This document shows, piece by piece, positions 18,201 to 29,100 of a stretch of 64,000 nucleotides of DNA (positions are counted from its first letter, which is position 1; each line of letters starts with the position of its first letter). Both the position numbers and the translations under genes were made by a program. The stretch comes from Caulobacter segnis ATCC 21756 (GTDB taxonomy: Bacteria > Pseudomonadota > Alphaproteobacteria > Caulobacterales > Caulobacteraceae): assembly GCF_000092285.1 (NCBI RefSeq), contig NC_014100.1, positions 1,984,001-2,048,000 of the forward strand. Reading direction: 5' to 3'. The notes beneath the pieces are model-generated. The model saw nothing but the letters and a program-made list of their open reading frames with translations. It ran no database searches and was not told the DNA's origin.

Positions 18201-18456
18201 CGATCCGCTGGCCCGGATCGAGGACGCCGCCAGGGTGTCCAAGGTCATCAAGCATGGGACCGTCTACACCATCCCCGAACTGATCGGGCCTTTCGCCGAC
18301 GCGCGTCAGCAAGCCAGCGCGGAGGGCAGGCGGCGTTTCGTGTGCGAAGCCGCGTCTGAGTATTGGTGGCACGAGCCAGACTTCCTGTCTCAGGCGCGCG
18401 CCTCGTGCTGTGACGGCGCCTGCGGTTTCGCTCCGACCGCCAGTCTCCATGTCTAG
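15289..18456 (+). CDS. Tat-exported TolB-type beta-propeller fused to an amidohydrolase
   Basis: 1055 residues. A Tat signal (SRRGLFSLGGGAIAVSG) precedes repeated PD40/TolB motifs from about residue 50 to 600: many copies of WSPDGKTIAF-like units such as DWSPDGSTLAF, RWSPDGKTIAF and AWSPDGKTLAY. From about 620 to 1010 there is an amidohydrolase fold: MPGLIDMHTHRQMQ (His665, His667), TSHYHYPALG (His787, His789), GMDGMEHLG (His802) and TTGTDSPID (Asp912), which together form a metal-centre set. Family members hydrolyse C-N bonds (imidazolonepropionase and Xaa-Pro dipeptidase relatives). Propeller-amidohydrolases are usually periplasmic and of unknown substrate. It directly follows the STN receptor, suggesting it acts on the imported compound (inference). 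Confidence 0.9.
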   Translation: MTKSSKHGVSRRGLFSLGGGAIAVSGVATLTPPVARAADQPLAADSSPVTATEGTNICATVSPDGRTVAFDVYAMLWLVPIEGGPARRLTDEIYEIAQPDWSPDGSTLAFQSYRDGNFHVWTIGADGRGLMQRTKGAFDCREPRWSPDGKTIAFSSDRGGRYGVHLLDVASGAITPFSTGPGDEFEPSWSPDGKSVVFTVDKVRIDVQGLDGARRTVAKVKPSADRFNAASLASPAFTPDGRDVVFTAIENGKAELRGAAGVVVAGEDVFPFRPSWLADGTMLYTADGKIKLRKQDGLTGAVAFAATVPVLTPRYVKKSRDFLSAKTRPVVGVGSPALSPDGRQVVFRALNDLYLLDIGGGPATALIKDAFYKVDPAWSPDGKTLAYSTDKGGKLDIWLRDTASGESRQLTRFDGAAVSSAWSRDGKSIAFLNQNGGLFVVDVASGQTRRVYGDLWEPGKPTWGPGDRTIAYAAFKPYSARFREGLSEILTVDVESGKGTYQPILPDRSLGTRGDDGPVWSPDGKSLAYVFASRLHVSPVDETGKLLGPPKALNDELTDAVSWSGDGNSLIYVSAGELRLISAGGGAPRTAPHGLTWSRVRPKARMVVRAASLWDGVSPTVRKDVDVLISGGRVAGVAPRGPVASDVTVVEAPTGTVMPGLIDMHTHRQMQGYGYGDREGRLWLSLGVTTTRSPGGPAYHTVEDQEAIESGKRIGPRYYATGEAIDGSRIFYNFMRPVTEPGQMALEMQRAEALSYDLIKTYVRLSGERQREVIAWAHAKGLPLTSHYHYPALGLGMDGMEHLGATSRTGYSRTVSALGNIYQDVNAAFVASKAARTPTLFTSTALLGDDRSLVDDARVRALYPPWEYARLLERAKQMASMDRSVILGSLSRNVAEVARTVRAGGRITTGTDSPIDFNAVSLHMNLRAMVRYGMTPFEALVTATSASGQYLDEPLGLIAPGAYADLVLVDGDPLARIEDAARVSKVIKHGTVYTIPELIGPFADARQQASAEGRRRFVCEAASEYWWHEPDFLSQARASCCDGACGFAPTASLHV

Positions 18457-18462
18457 GCGAGC

Positions 18463-20994
18463 CTAGTCGCCGCGTAGGACCGGCGCGGGACGCTGGGACA
18501 GCGCCGCACTCGCGGCGATCAGGCCGCCCACGGCTGTCAGCGAGGTGGCCCCCGCCAGCAGGAGCAAAACGCCGCTCCAGTCGACGCTCCAGCTGGCCTC
18601 GAACACCTTGACCACGACCGGCCAAGCGGCTGCGAACCCCAGTAGCACGCCGGCGGATCCTGCGATCAGGCCGACCGCGCCATATTCGATGGCGTAGGCG
18701 GCGAGGATTTGAGACCGGGTCGCGCCCAGGACCTTCAGGGTCGCTGCTTCGCGCGCCCTGGCCCGTGCGCCGGCCGCGATCGCGCCCGCGAGGACCAGCA
18801 GGCCGGCCAGGCCCGCGACGGCCGCCGCGCCGCGAACCGCCAGCGCCAGCCGATCGAACAGGGCTGCGGCGGCGCCGAGTTGTTCACGGACGCTGATCAC
18901 GTTCACGCCCGGAAGGGCTTCGCCGAGCTCTCGGGTCAGGATTGCTTCCTTGTCCCGGCCGAGGCGGGCGATGGCGACGCTGCGGAGGTCCGCGCCCTCC
19001 AGGGTCGCAGGATTGAAGATCAGCGCGAAGTTCGGCCCAAAGCCACCGAAATCGACCTTTCGGAGCGCGGCGATGCGTGCCTCGATCTCGCGCCCAAGCA
19101 CAAGAACGGTGATCGTGTCGCCGACCTTGAGGCCGGCGGCGTCAGCGATCTCGACGTTCATGGCGACCTGCGGCGGGCCGGCGTAGTCCGAGCGCCACCA
19201 CCGACCGGAGACCACGCCAGCGTTGCGCGGCTCGTTGGCGAATAGGGAGAGGCTGATGTCGTTATCGAACGCCCAGCGCTCGGAGGGTTTGATCGCCTTG
19301 GCGTCGACGGGCTTGCCTTTCAGCGCCACGATCCGTCCGGTCGCGAACGGCATCCGCAGATAGGTCTCGGCGGTCAGAGCTCCGGTCACGCGGGCCACCG
19401 TGGCGTCGAAGGCCTCGGCGCGGTCGGCGGGAATTTCGGTGAACACCATCGCGGGGGCTGTGCGCGGAGCCACGTCGCTGACCTGGGCCAGCAGCGCCGA
19501 TTGGATCAGCACCACGCAGGCCAGCAGGGCCACGCCCAGGCCAATGGCCGGGCTGGCGGTGTGCGCCGCCGATCCCGGTCCAGCAAGATTGGCGAGGCCC
19601 AGCTTGGTCGGGCCGCGGGTCAGGCCGCGCGCCCGGCCCGCGATGAAGGCCGCCGCGCGGCCGAGGGCGATCAGCAGGCCGAAGGCGACGGCGACACCGG
19701 CCATCATGATCGCCGCGGCCATCGGCGTGGGCGCGGTGGCCACGGCCAGCGCCGCGAGACCAGCGCCCGCGACGATGGCGCCGACTGTCTCCAGGCCCAG
19801 CGGCAATCTGGCTTTCGGCGCGCGCCGGAACAGGGCTGACGGCGGCGTGGCGCGGGCCCGCGCCAGCGGCACAAGCGAAAAAGCCGTCGCCGCTAGAATC
19901 CCGAAGAGGCCGGCCTTGGCCAGCGGCCAGGGATAGACCTTGAACAGCGCCGGGATCGGCAGGTTCGAGCCGGCCAGTTGTCCCAGGATCAGCGGCGCGA
20001 CCGCTCCAATCGCGAGGCCGATCGAAACGCCCAGCAGCGCCAGCACGCCGATCTGGATCAGGTGGAGATCGCGGATCAGGCCGCTTCTCGCCCCCAACGC
20101 CTTCAGCACGGCGATCGCGGGCTCGCGGGTCGATAGATAGGCCGAAACCGCGCCGGCGACGCCAAGCCCCCCGGCGACCAGAGAAGCCAGACCAATGAAG
20201 CCCAGGAAGTATTCCAGCTGATCGATCAGGCGACGCGCGCCCGGCGCGGCGTCGATGCGGTCACGGATTCTGAAATGCGCGTCCGGAAACGCCTTCTGGA
20301 TCGCCTGGCCCGTGACGCGAGGGTCCTGACCTGGCGGCAAGGCCACGCGGACGGTGCGACTGGAAAGCCCGCCGGGCGCCAGCAACCCCGACCGTTCCAG
20401 CACGTCTTCCCTGATCAAGACGCGAGGCGCGATGGCGAAGCCGCGCGAAAGGCCGTCCGGTTCGCTGATCAGGCGCGCGCGCACGACGAGGGTCATCGCG
20501 CCGGCCTCGAAGCGGTCGCCGATTTTCAGGTTCAGGCGATCCAACAAGGCCGGCTCGACCGCCGCACCGGGCAGGCCGTCCCGGTCGGCGAGGGCGGCCG
20601 CGAGGGTTGGCGCGTCCTCCAGCTTCACGGCGCCGGCGAGGGGAAAGCGTTCGTCCACGCCGCGCAGGCTGACCAAGCGACGGTCGCCGCCCGGGGCCTC
20701 CGCCATGGCCCGGGCTCCGGCCGAATAGGTGGTCGGGCCCAGGCGATTGATCGCGGCGCGCTCCTCGGGCGTGAAGTCGCGGTTCTCGACAGAGAACGAC
20801 AGGTCACCGCCCAGGATTTCGCGAGCTTGACTGGCCAAGCCCTGGCGGAAGGCCTCGGCCGTGGAGCCGGCGGCGGCGATCGCGGCGACACCGAGCGCTA
20901 GGCAAGCCAGGAAGATGCGAAAGCCACGCACGCCCGAGCGCAGTTCGCGCGCCGCCAGACGGAAGGCCAGGGGAAGCTGAAGCGGCATGCTCAC
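18463..20994 (-). CDS. ABC transporter permease, FtsX/LolC-like (YbbP type)
   Basis: 843 residues from GTG 20994, whose GTGA overlaps the TGA of the ATPase gene; an ATG six bases later is an alternative start. After one N-terminal helix (FRIFLACLALGVAAIAAAG) comes a periplasmic domain. Two FtsX-type four-helix blocks follow (about 255-400, and 715-835 including AVRGAAAVAGLAGLLVLAG), with a second periplasmic region between. E. coli YbbP and relatives share this duplicated layout. With the adjacent ATPase it forms an ABC system that probably extracts lipids or lipoproteins, or exports a hydrophobic compound, rather than importing. The only neighbour clue is the divergent TesA-like esterase. 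Confidence 0.92.
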   Translation of the reverse strand: MSMPLQLPLAFRLAARELRSGVRGFRIFLACLALGVAAIAAAGSTAEAFRQGLASQAREILGGDLSFSVENRDFTPEERAAINRLGPTTYSAGARAMAEAPGGDRRLVSLRGVDERFPLAGAVKLEDAPTLAAALADRDGLPGAAVEPALLDRLNLKIGDRFEAGAMTLVVRARLISEPDGLSRGFAIAPRVLIREDVLERSGLLAPGGLSSRTVRVALPPGQDPRVTGQAIQKAFPDAHFRIRDRIDAAPGARRLIDQLEYFLGFIGLASLVAGGLGVAGAVSAYLSTREPAIAVLKALGARSGLIRDLHLIQIGVLALLGVSIGLAIGAVAPLILGQLAGSNLPIPALFKVYPWPLAKAGLFGILAATAFSLVPLARARATPPSALFRRAPKARLPLGLETVGAIVAGAGLAALAVATAPTPMAAAIMMAGVAVAFGLLIALGRAAAFIAGRARGLTRGPTKLGLANLAGPGSAAHTASPAIGLGVALLACVVLIQSALLAQVSDVAPRTAPAMVFTEIPADRAEAFDATVARVTGALTAETYLRMPFATGRIVALKGKPVDAKAIKPSERWAFDNDISLSLFANEPRNAGVVSGRWWRSDYAGPPQVAMNVEIADAAGLKVGDTITVLVLGREIEARIAALRKVDFGGFGPNFALIFNPATLEGADLRSVAIARLGRDKEAILTRELGEALPGVNVISVREQLGAAAALFDRLALAVRGAAAVAGLAGLLVLAGAIAAGARARAREAATLKVLGATRSQILAAYAIEYGAVGLIAGSAGVLLGFAAAWPVVVKVFEASWSVDWSGVLLLLAGATSLTAVGGLIAASAALSQRPAPVLRGD

Positions 20995-21674
20995 GCCTGG
21001 ATCCGGCCATCGGCCATCCGCACGATGCGGTCGGCGCGGGTAGCCAGGCCTGGGTCGTGGGTTACCATCACCAGAGCGGCCCCGACTTCGGCGACGAGAT
21101 TGAACATCAAGTCGGCGACCGAGGCGGCTGTGGCCCCGTCCAGGTTGCCAGTGGGTTCGTCGGCGAACAGCAGGGCCGGGCGTGCGGCGAGGGCGCGCGC
21201 CAGCGCCACGCGCTGCTGCTCGCCGCCCGAAAGCTGGTGCGGATAGTGGGTCAGGCGTCCGGACAGGCCTACGCGGCCGAGCCAGTCTCGCGCGGTGGCG
21301 ATGGCGTCGCTCGCGCCGGCGATCTCCAGCGGCGTGGCGACGTTCTCCTCGGCCGTCATGTTGGGCAGGAGGTGGAAAGACTGAAACACCAGCGCCGCCC
21401 GACCGCGCCGCAGACGGGCCCGGCCGTCTTCGTCGAGCTTGGCCAGGTCGTGGCCAAACAGGCGAACCGTCCCGGCGGTAGGCTCTTCCAGCCCCGCGCC
21501 GACCGCGATCAACGAAGACTTTCCCGAGCCCGATGGTCCCACGATCGCCACGCGCTCACCCGCGCCTATGCTTAGGTCAACGCCCCTCAGGATGTTCACG
21601 GGACCGGCGGTGGAGGGCAGGGTGAGGGCGACGGCGTCGAGGACCAGGGGCGCGATGGGCGAGACGTCGGTCAT
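20991..21674 (-). CDS. ABC transporter ATP-binding protein, LolD/YbbA type
   Basis: 227 residues from ATG 21674; the frame is open further upstream but that part would cover the divergent gene's start. Walker A is GPSGSGKSSL, the signature is LSGGEQQRVALARALA, Walker B is ALLFADEPTGNLDG, and the switch is VMVTHD. These match the MacB/LolD/YbbA subgroup of exporter ATPases, which energise FtsX-type permeases. The stop codon overlaps the permease start by four bases. The pair lies divergent from an SGNH hydrolase, the same order as E. coli ybbA-ybbP against tesA. Confidence 0.95.
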   Translation of the reverse strand: MTDVSPIAPLVLDAVALTLPSTAGPVNILRGVDLSIGAGERVAIVGPSGSGKSSLIAVGAGLEEPTAGTVRLFGHDLAKLDEDGRARLRRGRAALVFQSFHLLPNMTAEENVATPLEIAGASDAIATARDWLGRVGLSGRLTHYPHQLSGGEQQRVALARALAARPALLFADEPTGNLDGATAASVADLMFNLVAEVGAALVMVTHDPGLATRADRIVRMADGRIQA

Positions 21675-21731
21675 GGGGTTTCCTGCGAGGCCGGTCCTTG
21701 TTCCGCCGGCGACTGACCTACATAGGAAGAC

Positions 21732-22376
21732 ATGAGCTCGCCCGCACACCGTTTTCCCAACCGTCGCCGATTTTTGCTGGGGCTTGGCCTGCTGACGCAG
21801 GTCGCCGCCGCGCCCAAGCCGCCGGTGGTGACCGTGCTGGGCGATTCCATCACCGCCGGTCTTGGCCTGTCCGCGCGTGACGCCATGCCCGCCCAGCTGC
21901 AGGCGGCGCTCGCGCGGCGGGGCGTATCCGTCGTTGTCCGTGCGGCGGGCGTTTCGGGCGACACCAGCGGCGGCGGCCTGGCGCGGGTGGGCTTCAGCGT
22001 GGCCGGCGACACCAAGGTCTGCGTCGTGGCGCTGGGCGGCAACGACCTTCTGCAAGGCGTCGATCCCGCTCAGACCAAGGCCAATCTGCGTGGCGTGCTC
22101 CAGAGGCTAAAAGCGCGAGGTGTCAGCGCGGTCCTGGTCGGCGTCGCCGCGCCGTCCGCCATCGGCGCCGCATACGCCCGTGAGTTCAACGCGATCTTTC
22201 CCAGCCTGGCGCGGGAGTTCAACGTGCCGCTCTACGCCAACATCCTGGCCGGCGTGCGCGGTGATCGCGCGCTCATGCAGAGCGATGGGATCCACCCCAA
22301 CGCAAGCGGCGCCAAGCGCATAGGCGAAGCCCTAGCGCCCGTTGTGGCCAGGGCCGTCAGAGCGCGCGCGACCTAA
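21732..22376 (+). CDS. tesA: SGNH/GDSL esterase, TesA-like (lysophospholipase/thioesterase)
   Basis: 214 residues. RRRFLLGLGLL forms a short signal (possibly Tat-dependent), so the enzyme is periplasmic. The four SGNH blocks are present: VLGDSITAG (Ser39 nucleophile), Gly of AAGVSGDTSGGG, VVALGGNDLLQG (Asn) and SDGIHPNASG (Asp185, His188). TesA-type enzymes cleave acyl esters, thioesters and lysophospholipids. Divergence from a YbbAP-like ABC exporter, 57 bases away, matches the E. coli arrangement, which supports the tesA name over other GDSL enzymes. Confidence 0.9.
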   Translation: MSSPAHRFPNRRRFLLGLGLLTQVAAAPKPPVVTVLGDSITAGLGLSARDAMPAQLQAALARRGVSVVVRAAGVSGDTSGGGLARVGFSVAGDTKVCVVALGGNDLLQGVDPAQTKANLRGVLQRLKARGVSAVLVGVAAPSAIGAAYAREFNAIFPSLAREFNVPLYANILAGVRGDRALMQSDGIHPNASGAKRIGEALAPVVARAVRARAT

Positions 22377-22432
22377 ACGCGGTCGGTCTAGGCCTGCTCG
22401 GTGGCCGCCGCGATGGGCCCATCTGACAGTGG

Positions 22433-22452
22433 GGCTCTCCCGAGGGAGAACC
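22433..22452. repeat. 20-base hairpin between convergent genes
   Basis: GGCTCTCCCGAGGGAGAACC folds into a nearly perfect 9-bp stem (one G-U pair) with a two-base loop. It lies between the convergent esterase and TonB receptor genes and abuts the receptor's stop. No T-tract follows on either strand, so it is either a weak bidirectional terminator or a repetitive palindromic unit; copies elsewhere in the genome would decide. Confidence 0.4.
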
Positions 22453-22453
22453 T

Positions 22454-24805
22454 TCAGAAGGGTTTGGCCGCGAGGGTCAGGCCTACGGTGCGCGGGTCGC
22501 CGAGAATGGCCGCATAAGGCGTCACGGTCGTCGCGGCGCTGAAGGCGAGGGCGTAGTTCTTATCGAACAGGTTCTTGGACCACGCCGTCACCGACCAACG
22601 CTCGCCACGCCCACGTAAGCCGATCCCGACATTGGTCAGGGCGTAGCCCTCCTGACGACCAAAGGACGAAAGCGGATGCAGGTAGGTGCGGCTTCTCCAA
22701 GTTTCATTGACATAGGCGAATAGAGACAAGCCGCTGGCGAGCGGCTGTTCCCAGCGCGCGCTGACGTTGCCCGTCCAGTTGGGCGCGAACGGCGCCGACT
22801 TGCCAGAAAGATCCGCAGACACCGGCGCGCCAGCATAACTGTATTCGGCGGGGGGCGGAGCGTTCTTGTACGAGACGTAGATCGCTTCGCCCCAGGCCGT
22901 GCTGAAGGAGAGGTTCAGATGGTCCGAAAGCTGGGCCGCGCCTTCCACCTCGACGCCCCGCAGGCGAACCTTGCCGACATTGGCCAGGTATGAGCGGCCA
23001 TTGGTGCTTGTCGGATCGCTCAGCGTGGCTTGATAGCCGTCGATCGTATTGTTGTAGAGGTTTGCGTTCAGCGTCGCGCGGCCACCGGCCAGGGTGGTCT
23101 TGATTCCGAGCTCGTAATCGGTCGATTTTTCCGGGGCGATGATGATGCTGTCGCCGAGCTTGGCCCCCAGATTGGCCGCGCCGGACTTTTCGCCATAGCT
23201 GGCGCTGGCGTAGGCCAAGACGTCGTCGCTGATCCTGTAGGACGGGTTGATCAGCCAGGAGACCGAGCCGTCCTTCTTCTTGGCGCGGACCGTGTAGGGC
23301 GCTCCGGTCACGGCCGTGCGGTAGGCCGTGTAGAGAGCCAGCGCGCCCGTGAGGGGCGCGCCGCCAAACGAGAACACGGTGTTGGACGCCTCGCGAGTCT
23401 CATGGGTGTATCGCAGGCCCGCGGTCACTGAGACGCGATCGTTCAAGCGCCACGCGCCCTGGCCGAAGACAGCGGCGCTCTTGGTGTCGGCCGCGCCAAT
23501 CTGGTCCGTCTCGACGCCGTTCAGGATCGCTGACGGCAGCAGCGGCGACAGGAAGAAGGCCGAGGCCTTGGAAAACAGCTCGACCCGATAGTTGCTGCGC
23601 ACCTCCTGCTTGAGCAGGTAGACGCCCGCCTGCCAGTCGATCTTGCCTCCAGTCGGTGAGGCCAGCCTCAGCTCCTGCGAGAACTGGTCGACATCGACGT
23701 CGTAGCCGGCCCTGAAGATGGGGTAGGGCGTGTAGTCGCTATCGTTGTTGGGGCGGTAGTAGAGCCTCCGCCAGGCGCTGATCGAGGTCAGGGTGTAGGC
23801 GCCGAGCTTTAAGTCCGCGAGGTTCGAGACCCCGTCGGTCTTCGAGATCAAGCGCTGTTGCGTGTCCAAATTGGCGTCTTTGACGTCATAGGATGGCGTG
23901 TAGCCGACGGCGGCCAGCACCCTTCGAGCCCAGCCGTACCGGACGGCTCCATTGACGTAGGTCAGGGGGTCGCCCACCGGTGGATAGTAGTTGTTGTATT
24001 CCTTGCTGTCGTAGTGCTCGACGATCAGCCGGTCGGTGAAGGACGGGTTGGGATCGAACTGCAACTGGCCGCGGATGGCCCAGCGACGATTGTCGAGATA
24101 CGATCTGCCGTCGGTCTTGTTCGTGATCCAGCCACCTCCCGTGTCGCCATAGAACGTCAGGCGACCGGCGAGCGTGTCACCGACAATCGGCCCCGAAACA
24201 TTGCCGCGAACCTGATAGTGGTCTCTGCTGGAGACCGTCGCGTTGACTGTGGCTTCGGGCCTGTAGGACGGCGCCTTGGTCGTTACGATGAGCGCGCCTA
24301 GGGTCGTGTTCTTGCCCAGTAGCGTTCCTTGCGGACCGCGCGCCAGTTCGATGTGGTCGAGATCCACGAAGTCCAGCCACGAAAAACCAGGATGGGTGAA
24401 AAAGACCCCGTCGACGATGAGGCCGACGCCCGCTTCAGATCCGTCGCTGTTGGCGTTGCCGCCTAGGCCGCGAACAACGAGGGTAGAGACGCGCGTGTTC
24501 TGCTGAAGGGCCGCGAAATTGGCGATCTTGGCGGCGTAGTCGGCCACCCGGTCCAGTCGTTCGGTTCTGAGCACTTGGCCAGAGACGGCGGACACCGTGA
24601 TCGGCACGTCTTGCAGCTTTTCCTCCCGACGGCGCGCGGTGATCGTGACCTGATCCAAGGCTTGGTCGGTCGCATCGGTCGGGACGGTGGCGGGAGTCTC
24701 GGCTTCTCCGGCGTGTCCGACGCCGGTAAGCAGCGCGCAGGCCAGAAGGCTGGCTCCAGCGACCAGAGATATCTTGGACGCGGCGTTATGGCTCTTGATC
24801 ATCAT
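22454..24805 (-). CDS. TonB-dependent receptor
   Basis: 783 residues from ATG 24805 (tandem ATG at 24802). The signal peptide SLVAGASLLACALLTGVGHA is followed by LDQVTITARRREEKLQDVPI, the usual opening of this large Sphingomonadales/Caulobacterales receptor group. Plug elements are STLVVRGLGGN, VGLIVDGVFF and DHIELARGPQGTLLGKNTT. The barrel ends ...GLTLAAKPF with the terminal Phe needed for BAM insertion. There is no STN domain, so it is not tied to a FecIR pair. It moves an unknown large or scarce ligand across the outer membrane using TonB-ExbBD. No hydrolase lies beside it, so the substrate cannot be guessed. It is divergent from the kdp operon by about 300 bases. Confidence 0.94.
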   Translation of the reverse strand: MMIKSHNAASKISLVAGASLLACALLTGVGHAGEAETPATVPTDATDQALDQVTITARRREEKLQDVPITVSAVSGQVLRTERLDRVADYAAKIANFAALQQNTRVSTLVVRGLGGNANSDGSEAGVGLIVDGVFFTHPGFSWLDFVDLDHIELARGPQGTLLGKNTTLGALIVTTKAPSYRPEATVNATVSSRDHYQVRGNVSGPIVGDTLAGRLTFYGDTGGGWITNKTDGRSYLDNRRWAIRGQLQFDPNPSFTDRLIVEHYDSKEYNNYYPPVGDPLTYVNGAVRYGWARRVLAAVGYTPSYDVKDANLDTQQRLISKTDGVSNLADLKLGAYTLTSISAWRRLYYRPNNDSDYTPYPIFRAGYDVDVDQFSQELRLASPTGGKIDWQAGVYLLKQEVRSNYRVELFSKASAFFLSPLLPSAILNGVETDQIGAADTKSAAVFGQGAWRLNDRVSVTAGLRYTHETREASNTVFSFGGAPLTGALALYTAYRTAVTGAPYTVRAKKKDGSVSWLINPSYRISDDVLAYASASYGEKSGAANLGAKLGDSIIIAPEKSTDYELGIKTTLAGGRATLNANLYNNTIDGYQATLSDPTSTNGRSYLANVGKVRLRGVEVEGAAQLSDHLNLSFSTAWGEAIYVSYKNAPPPAEYSYAGAPVSADLSGKSAPFAPNWTGNVSARWEQPLASGLSLFAYVNETWRSRTYLHPLSSFGRQEGYALTNVGIGLRGRGERWSVTAWSKNLFDKNYALAFSAATTVTPYAAILGDPRTVGLTLAAKPF

Positions 24806-25102
24806 GCCCCCGAGAGGCTCGAGAGCGCAGTGCGCCGTCCCAGCCTTAAATCCCATTCATTCGGTGGGTTTACCGGGAGTCGCAACCCAGAAGGCCTCAA
24901 GATTGGACCCGGATTTCTGGGGCGAGCCCTTACGTGGTCTCTGTTTTCGCCTCGTGCGCCGTTCTGTGGGCAAGCCAAGGCGTCGCCTGGAGCTGGCCCT
25001 ATCGGGCGGCCTTTATGCGATCCTTATATGCACCGCCGTCTTCGACATGGAGCCCTTACGCGCCTTCATGGTCTCTGGCCTCCGGCACCTAAGGAGGCCG
25101 AA
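24806..25102. other. Divergent spacer between TonB receptor and kdp operon
   Basis: 297 bases that must contain both promoters and any KdpE site. A forward frame crosses the spacer but starts inside the receptor gene and has no protein-like features before the first kdp micropeptide. No clear -35/-10 pair or long inverted repeat was found. An AAGGAGG Shine-Dalgarno at 25091-25097 marks the start of the operon's first cistron. Confidence 0.45.
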
Positions 25103-25186
25103 ATGGCTGATCTTCTCTACGGGGCGCTGGCGCTTGGCCTGTTCGTCCTGTTCGGCGCGTTCGTCGCCGCGTTGAGGCGCGTCTGA
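25103..25186 (+). CDS. 27-residue membrane micropeptide heading the kdp operon
   Basis: ATG 25103 follows a full AAGGAGG Shine-Dalgarno by five bases. The peptide starts MADLLYGALALGLFVLF and ends AALRRV: one hydrophobic helix with a basic tail, the form of a single-pass membrane protein. Its stop lies two bases before the kdpF ATG. It is distinct from KdpF, which follows. A second tiny membrane cistron ahead of kdpF suggests a further small subunit or an assembly or regulatory peptide of the Kdp complex. That is inference; I do not know a characterised homologue. Alternatively its translation may serve mainly to couple ribosomes into kdpF. Confidence 0.75.
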   Translation: MADLLYGALALGLFVLFGAFVAALRRV

Positions 25187-25188
25187 CG

Positions 25189-25275
25189 ATGCTCGTGAAC
25201 ATCCTCTGGGGCGCCGGCGCGATCGTGATCGCCGGCTACATGGTCGCGGCGATGCTGCGGCCCGACAAGTTCTGA
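25189..25275 (+). CDS. kdpF: KdpF, small subunit of the K+-transporting ATPase
   Basis: 28 residues: [17 protein letters not shown], then [11 protein letters not shown]. The single helix ending in LRPDKF matches the KdpF consensus (LL/RPE-RF end). KdpF stabilises the KdpABC complex in the inner membrane. It starts two bases after the stop of the preceding micropeptide and ends 13 bases before kdpA. Confidence 0.92.
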   Translation: MLVNILWGAGAIVIAGYMVAAMLRPDKF

Positions 25276-25288
25276 CGGACCCTCTCCC

Positions 25289-27001
25289 ATGACATGGCAA
25301 GGATGGGCGGAAATCGCCCTCACCCTCGGCCTAGCGGTCGCCATAGGCTGGCCGCTGGGCGTTTTTCTTTCGCGCGTCTGGAACGGCGAGAGGACCTTCC
25401 TCGATCCGGTGATGCGCCCCGTCGAGGGCCTGTTCTACAAGGCTTGCGGCGTTGATCCGGGCAAGAGCCAGAGCTGGCACGCCTACGCCCTGGCCCTGCT
25501 GGCCTTCAACCTGGTCGGCTTCATCTTCGTCTACACGGTGCTGCGCCTGCAGGGCGTGCTGCCGCTGAACCCGCAGGGCTTCCCGGGGCTGTCGGGGCAC
25601 CTGTCGTTCAACACGGCGATCAGCTTCGTCACCAACACCAACTGGCAGAGCTACGCGGGCGAAAGCACGATGTCGACGCTCAGCCAGATGCTGGTGCTGA
25701 CGGTGCAGAACTTCGTCTCGGCCGCCACCGGCGCGACCGTCGCGGCCGCCCTGGCGCGCGCCTTCGTCGCCAATCGCGGAGAGGGCGTCGGGAACTTCTG
25801 GGCTGACCTGATCCGCACGACGCTCTACCTGCTGCTGCCGCTAGCTTTCGTGGTCGCGGTCGTTCTCGTCGCCCTAGGCCTGCCCCAGACCCTGGCCGCC
25901 GGCGTCACCGCCCATACGCTGGAAGGCGCCGACCAGAAGATCTCGCTCTACGCGGTCGCCTCGCAGGAGGCGATCAAGATGCTGGGCATCAACGGCGGCG
26001 GGATCTTCAACGCCAACTCGGCCCACCCGTTCGAGAACCCGACGCCGCTGACCAACCTGATCACCGCCGTCTCGATCAACACCCTGGGCTGGTCGGCCTT
26101 CTTCGCCTTCGGCCGCATGGTGCTGGCCAAGAAGGACGTGCGGGCCCTGGTGATCGCCGCCTTCGTGCTGCTGTTCGCCGGCGCGGCGGGCGTCTACGCG
26201 ACCGAGACTCAGCCGCCGCCGGCCCAGGTGGCCGCCAAGGTCGACGCGTCGGTGAACATGGAGGGCAAGGAGGTCCGCTTCGGCGCGCCGGCCACGGCCG
26301 CCTGGGTCGCGATGACCACCGGGGCCTCGAACGGCTCGGTCAACGGCATGCACTCCAGCCTGATGCCTCTGGGCGGCGGGATCGCGATGTTCCTGATGCA
26401 GTTGGGCGAGATCCTGCCCGGCGGCATCGGTTCGGGCCTCGCCATCATGGTCGTCATGGCCCTGCTGTCGGTGTTCGTCGCCGGCCTGATGGTCGGCCGC
26501 ACGCCCGAGTACCTCGGCAAGAAGGTCGAGGCGCGAGAGATCCAGTTCTCGATCCTGGCGGTGGTGATCATCCCGCTGTCGATGCTGGGCTTCTCAGGCC
26601 TGGCCGCCGTCCTGCCCGAGGCGCTGAAGGGCCTGATGCACAGCGGGCCGCACGGCCTGTCGGAGATCCTCTACGCCTACGTCTCGGGCACGGCCAACAA
26701 CGGCTCGGCCTTCGCGGGCCTCACCGCCAACGCGCCCTGGTGGAACGTGACGCTGGGGATCGCCATGGCCCTGGGGCGCTTCCTGCCGATCGTCGCGGTG
26801 CTGGCCATCGCCGGCAGCCTGGTCGCCAAGCCCAAGCTCGCGCCCACGGCCGGCACCCTGCCGACCGACGGCGGTCTCTTCATCGGCCTCCTGATCGGGG
26901 TGATCCTGATCCTGGGCGGCCTGCAATTCTTCCCCGCGATGGCGCTGGGACCGATCGTCGAGCACTTCCAAGCGCTCGGCGCGGTCGCGGCCCTCCGCTG
27001 A
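25289..27001 (+). CDS. kdpA: K+-transporting ATPase subunit A (channel-like)
   Basis: 570 residues, close to the usual 550-570. KdpA is the potassium-binding, channel-related subunit of the high-affinity K+ pump. The four selectivity-filter-like loops are visible: [38 protein letters not shown] and [12 protein letters not shown], within about ten membrane helices. The N-terminus lies outside and is short, as in the family. It is followed closely by kdpB and preceded by kdpF. Confidence 0.98.
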   Translation: MTWQGWAEIALTLGLAVAIGWPLGVFLSRVWNGERTFLDPVMRPVEGLFYKACGVDPGKSQSWHAYALALLAFNLVGFIFVYTVLRLQGVLPLNPQGFPGLSGHLSFNTAISFVTNTNWQSYAGESTMSTLSQMLVLTVQNFVSAATGATVAAALARAFVANRGEGVGNFWADLIRTTLYLLLPLAFVVAVVLVALGLPQTLAAGVTAHTLEGADQKISLYAVASQEAIKMLGINGGGIFNANSAHPFENPTPLTNLITAVSINTLGWSAFFAFGRMVLAKKDVRALVIAAFVLLFAGAAGVYATETQPPPAQVAAKVDASVNMEGKEVRFGAPATAAWVAMTTGASNGSVNGMHSSLMPLGGGIAMFLMQLGEILPGGIGSGLAIMVVMALLSVFVAGLMVGRTPEYLGKKVEAREIQFSILAVVIIPLSMLGFSGLAAVLPEALKGLMHSGPHGLSEILYAYVSGTANNGSAFAGLTANAPWWNVTLGIAMALGRFLPIVAVLAIAGSLVAKPKLAPTAGTLPTDGGLFIGLLIGVILILGGLQFFPAMALGPIVEHFQALGAVAALR

Positions 27002-27012
27002 GTGGTGATCCC

Positions 27013-29073
<2,061 letters not shown>

Positions 29074-29100
29074 ACACGAGTCCTCGGAGAGTCATCCGTC

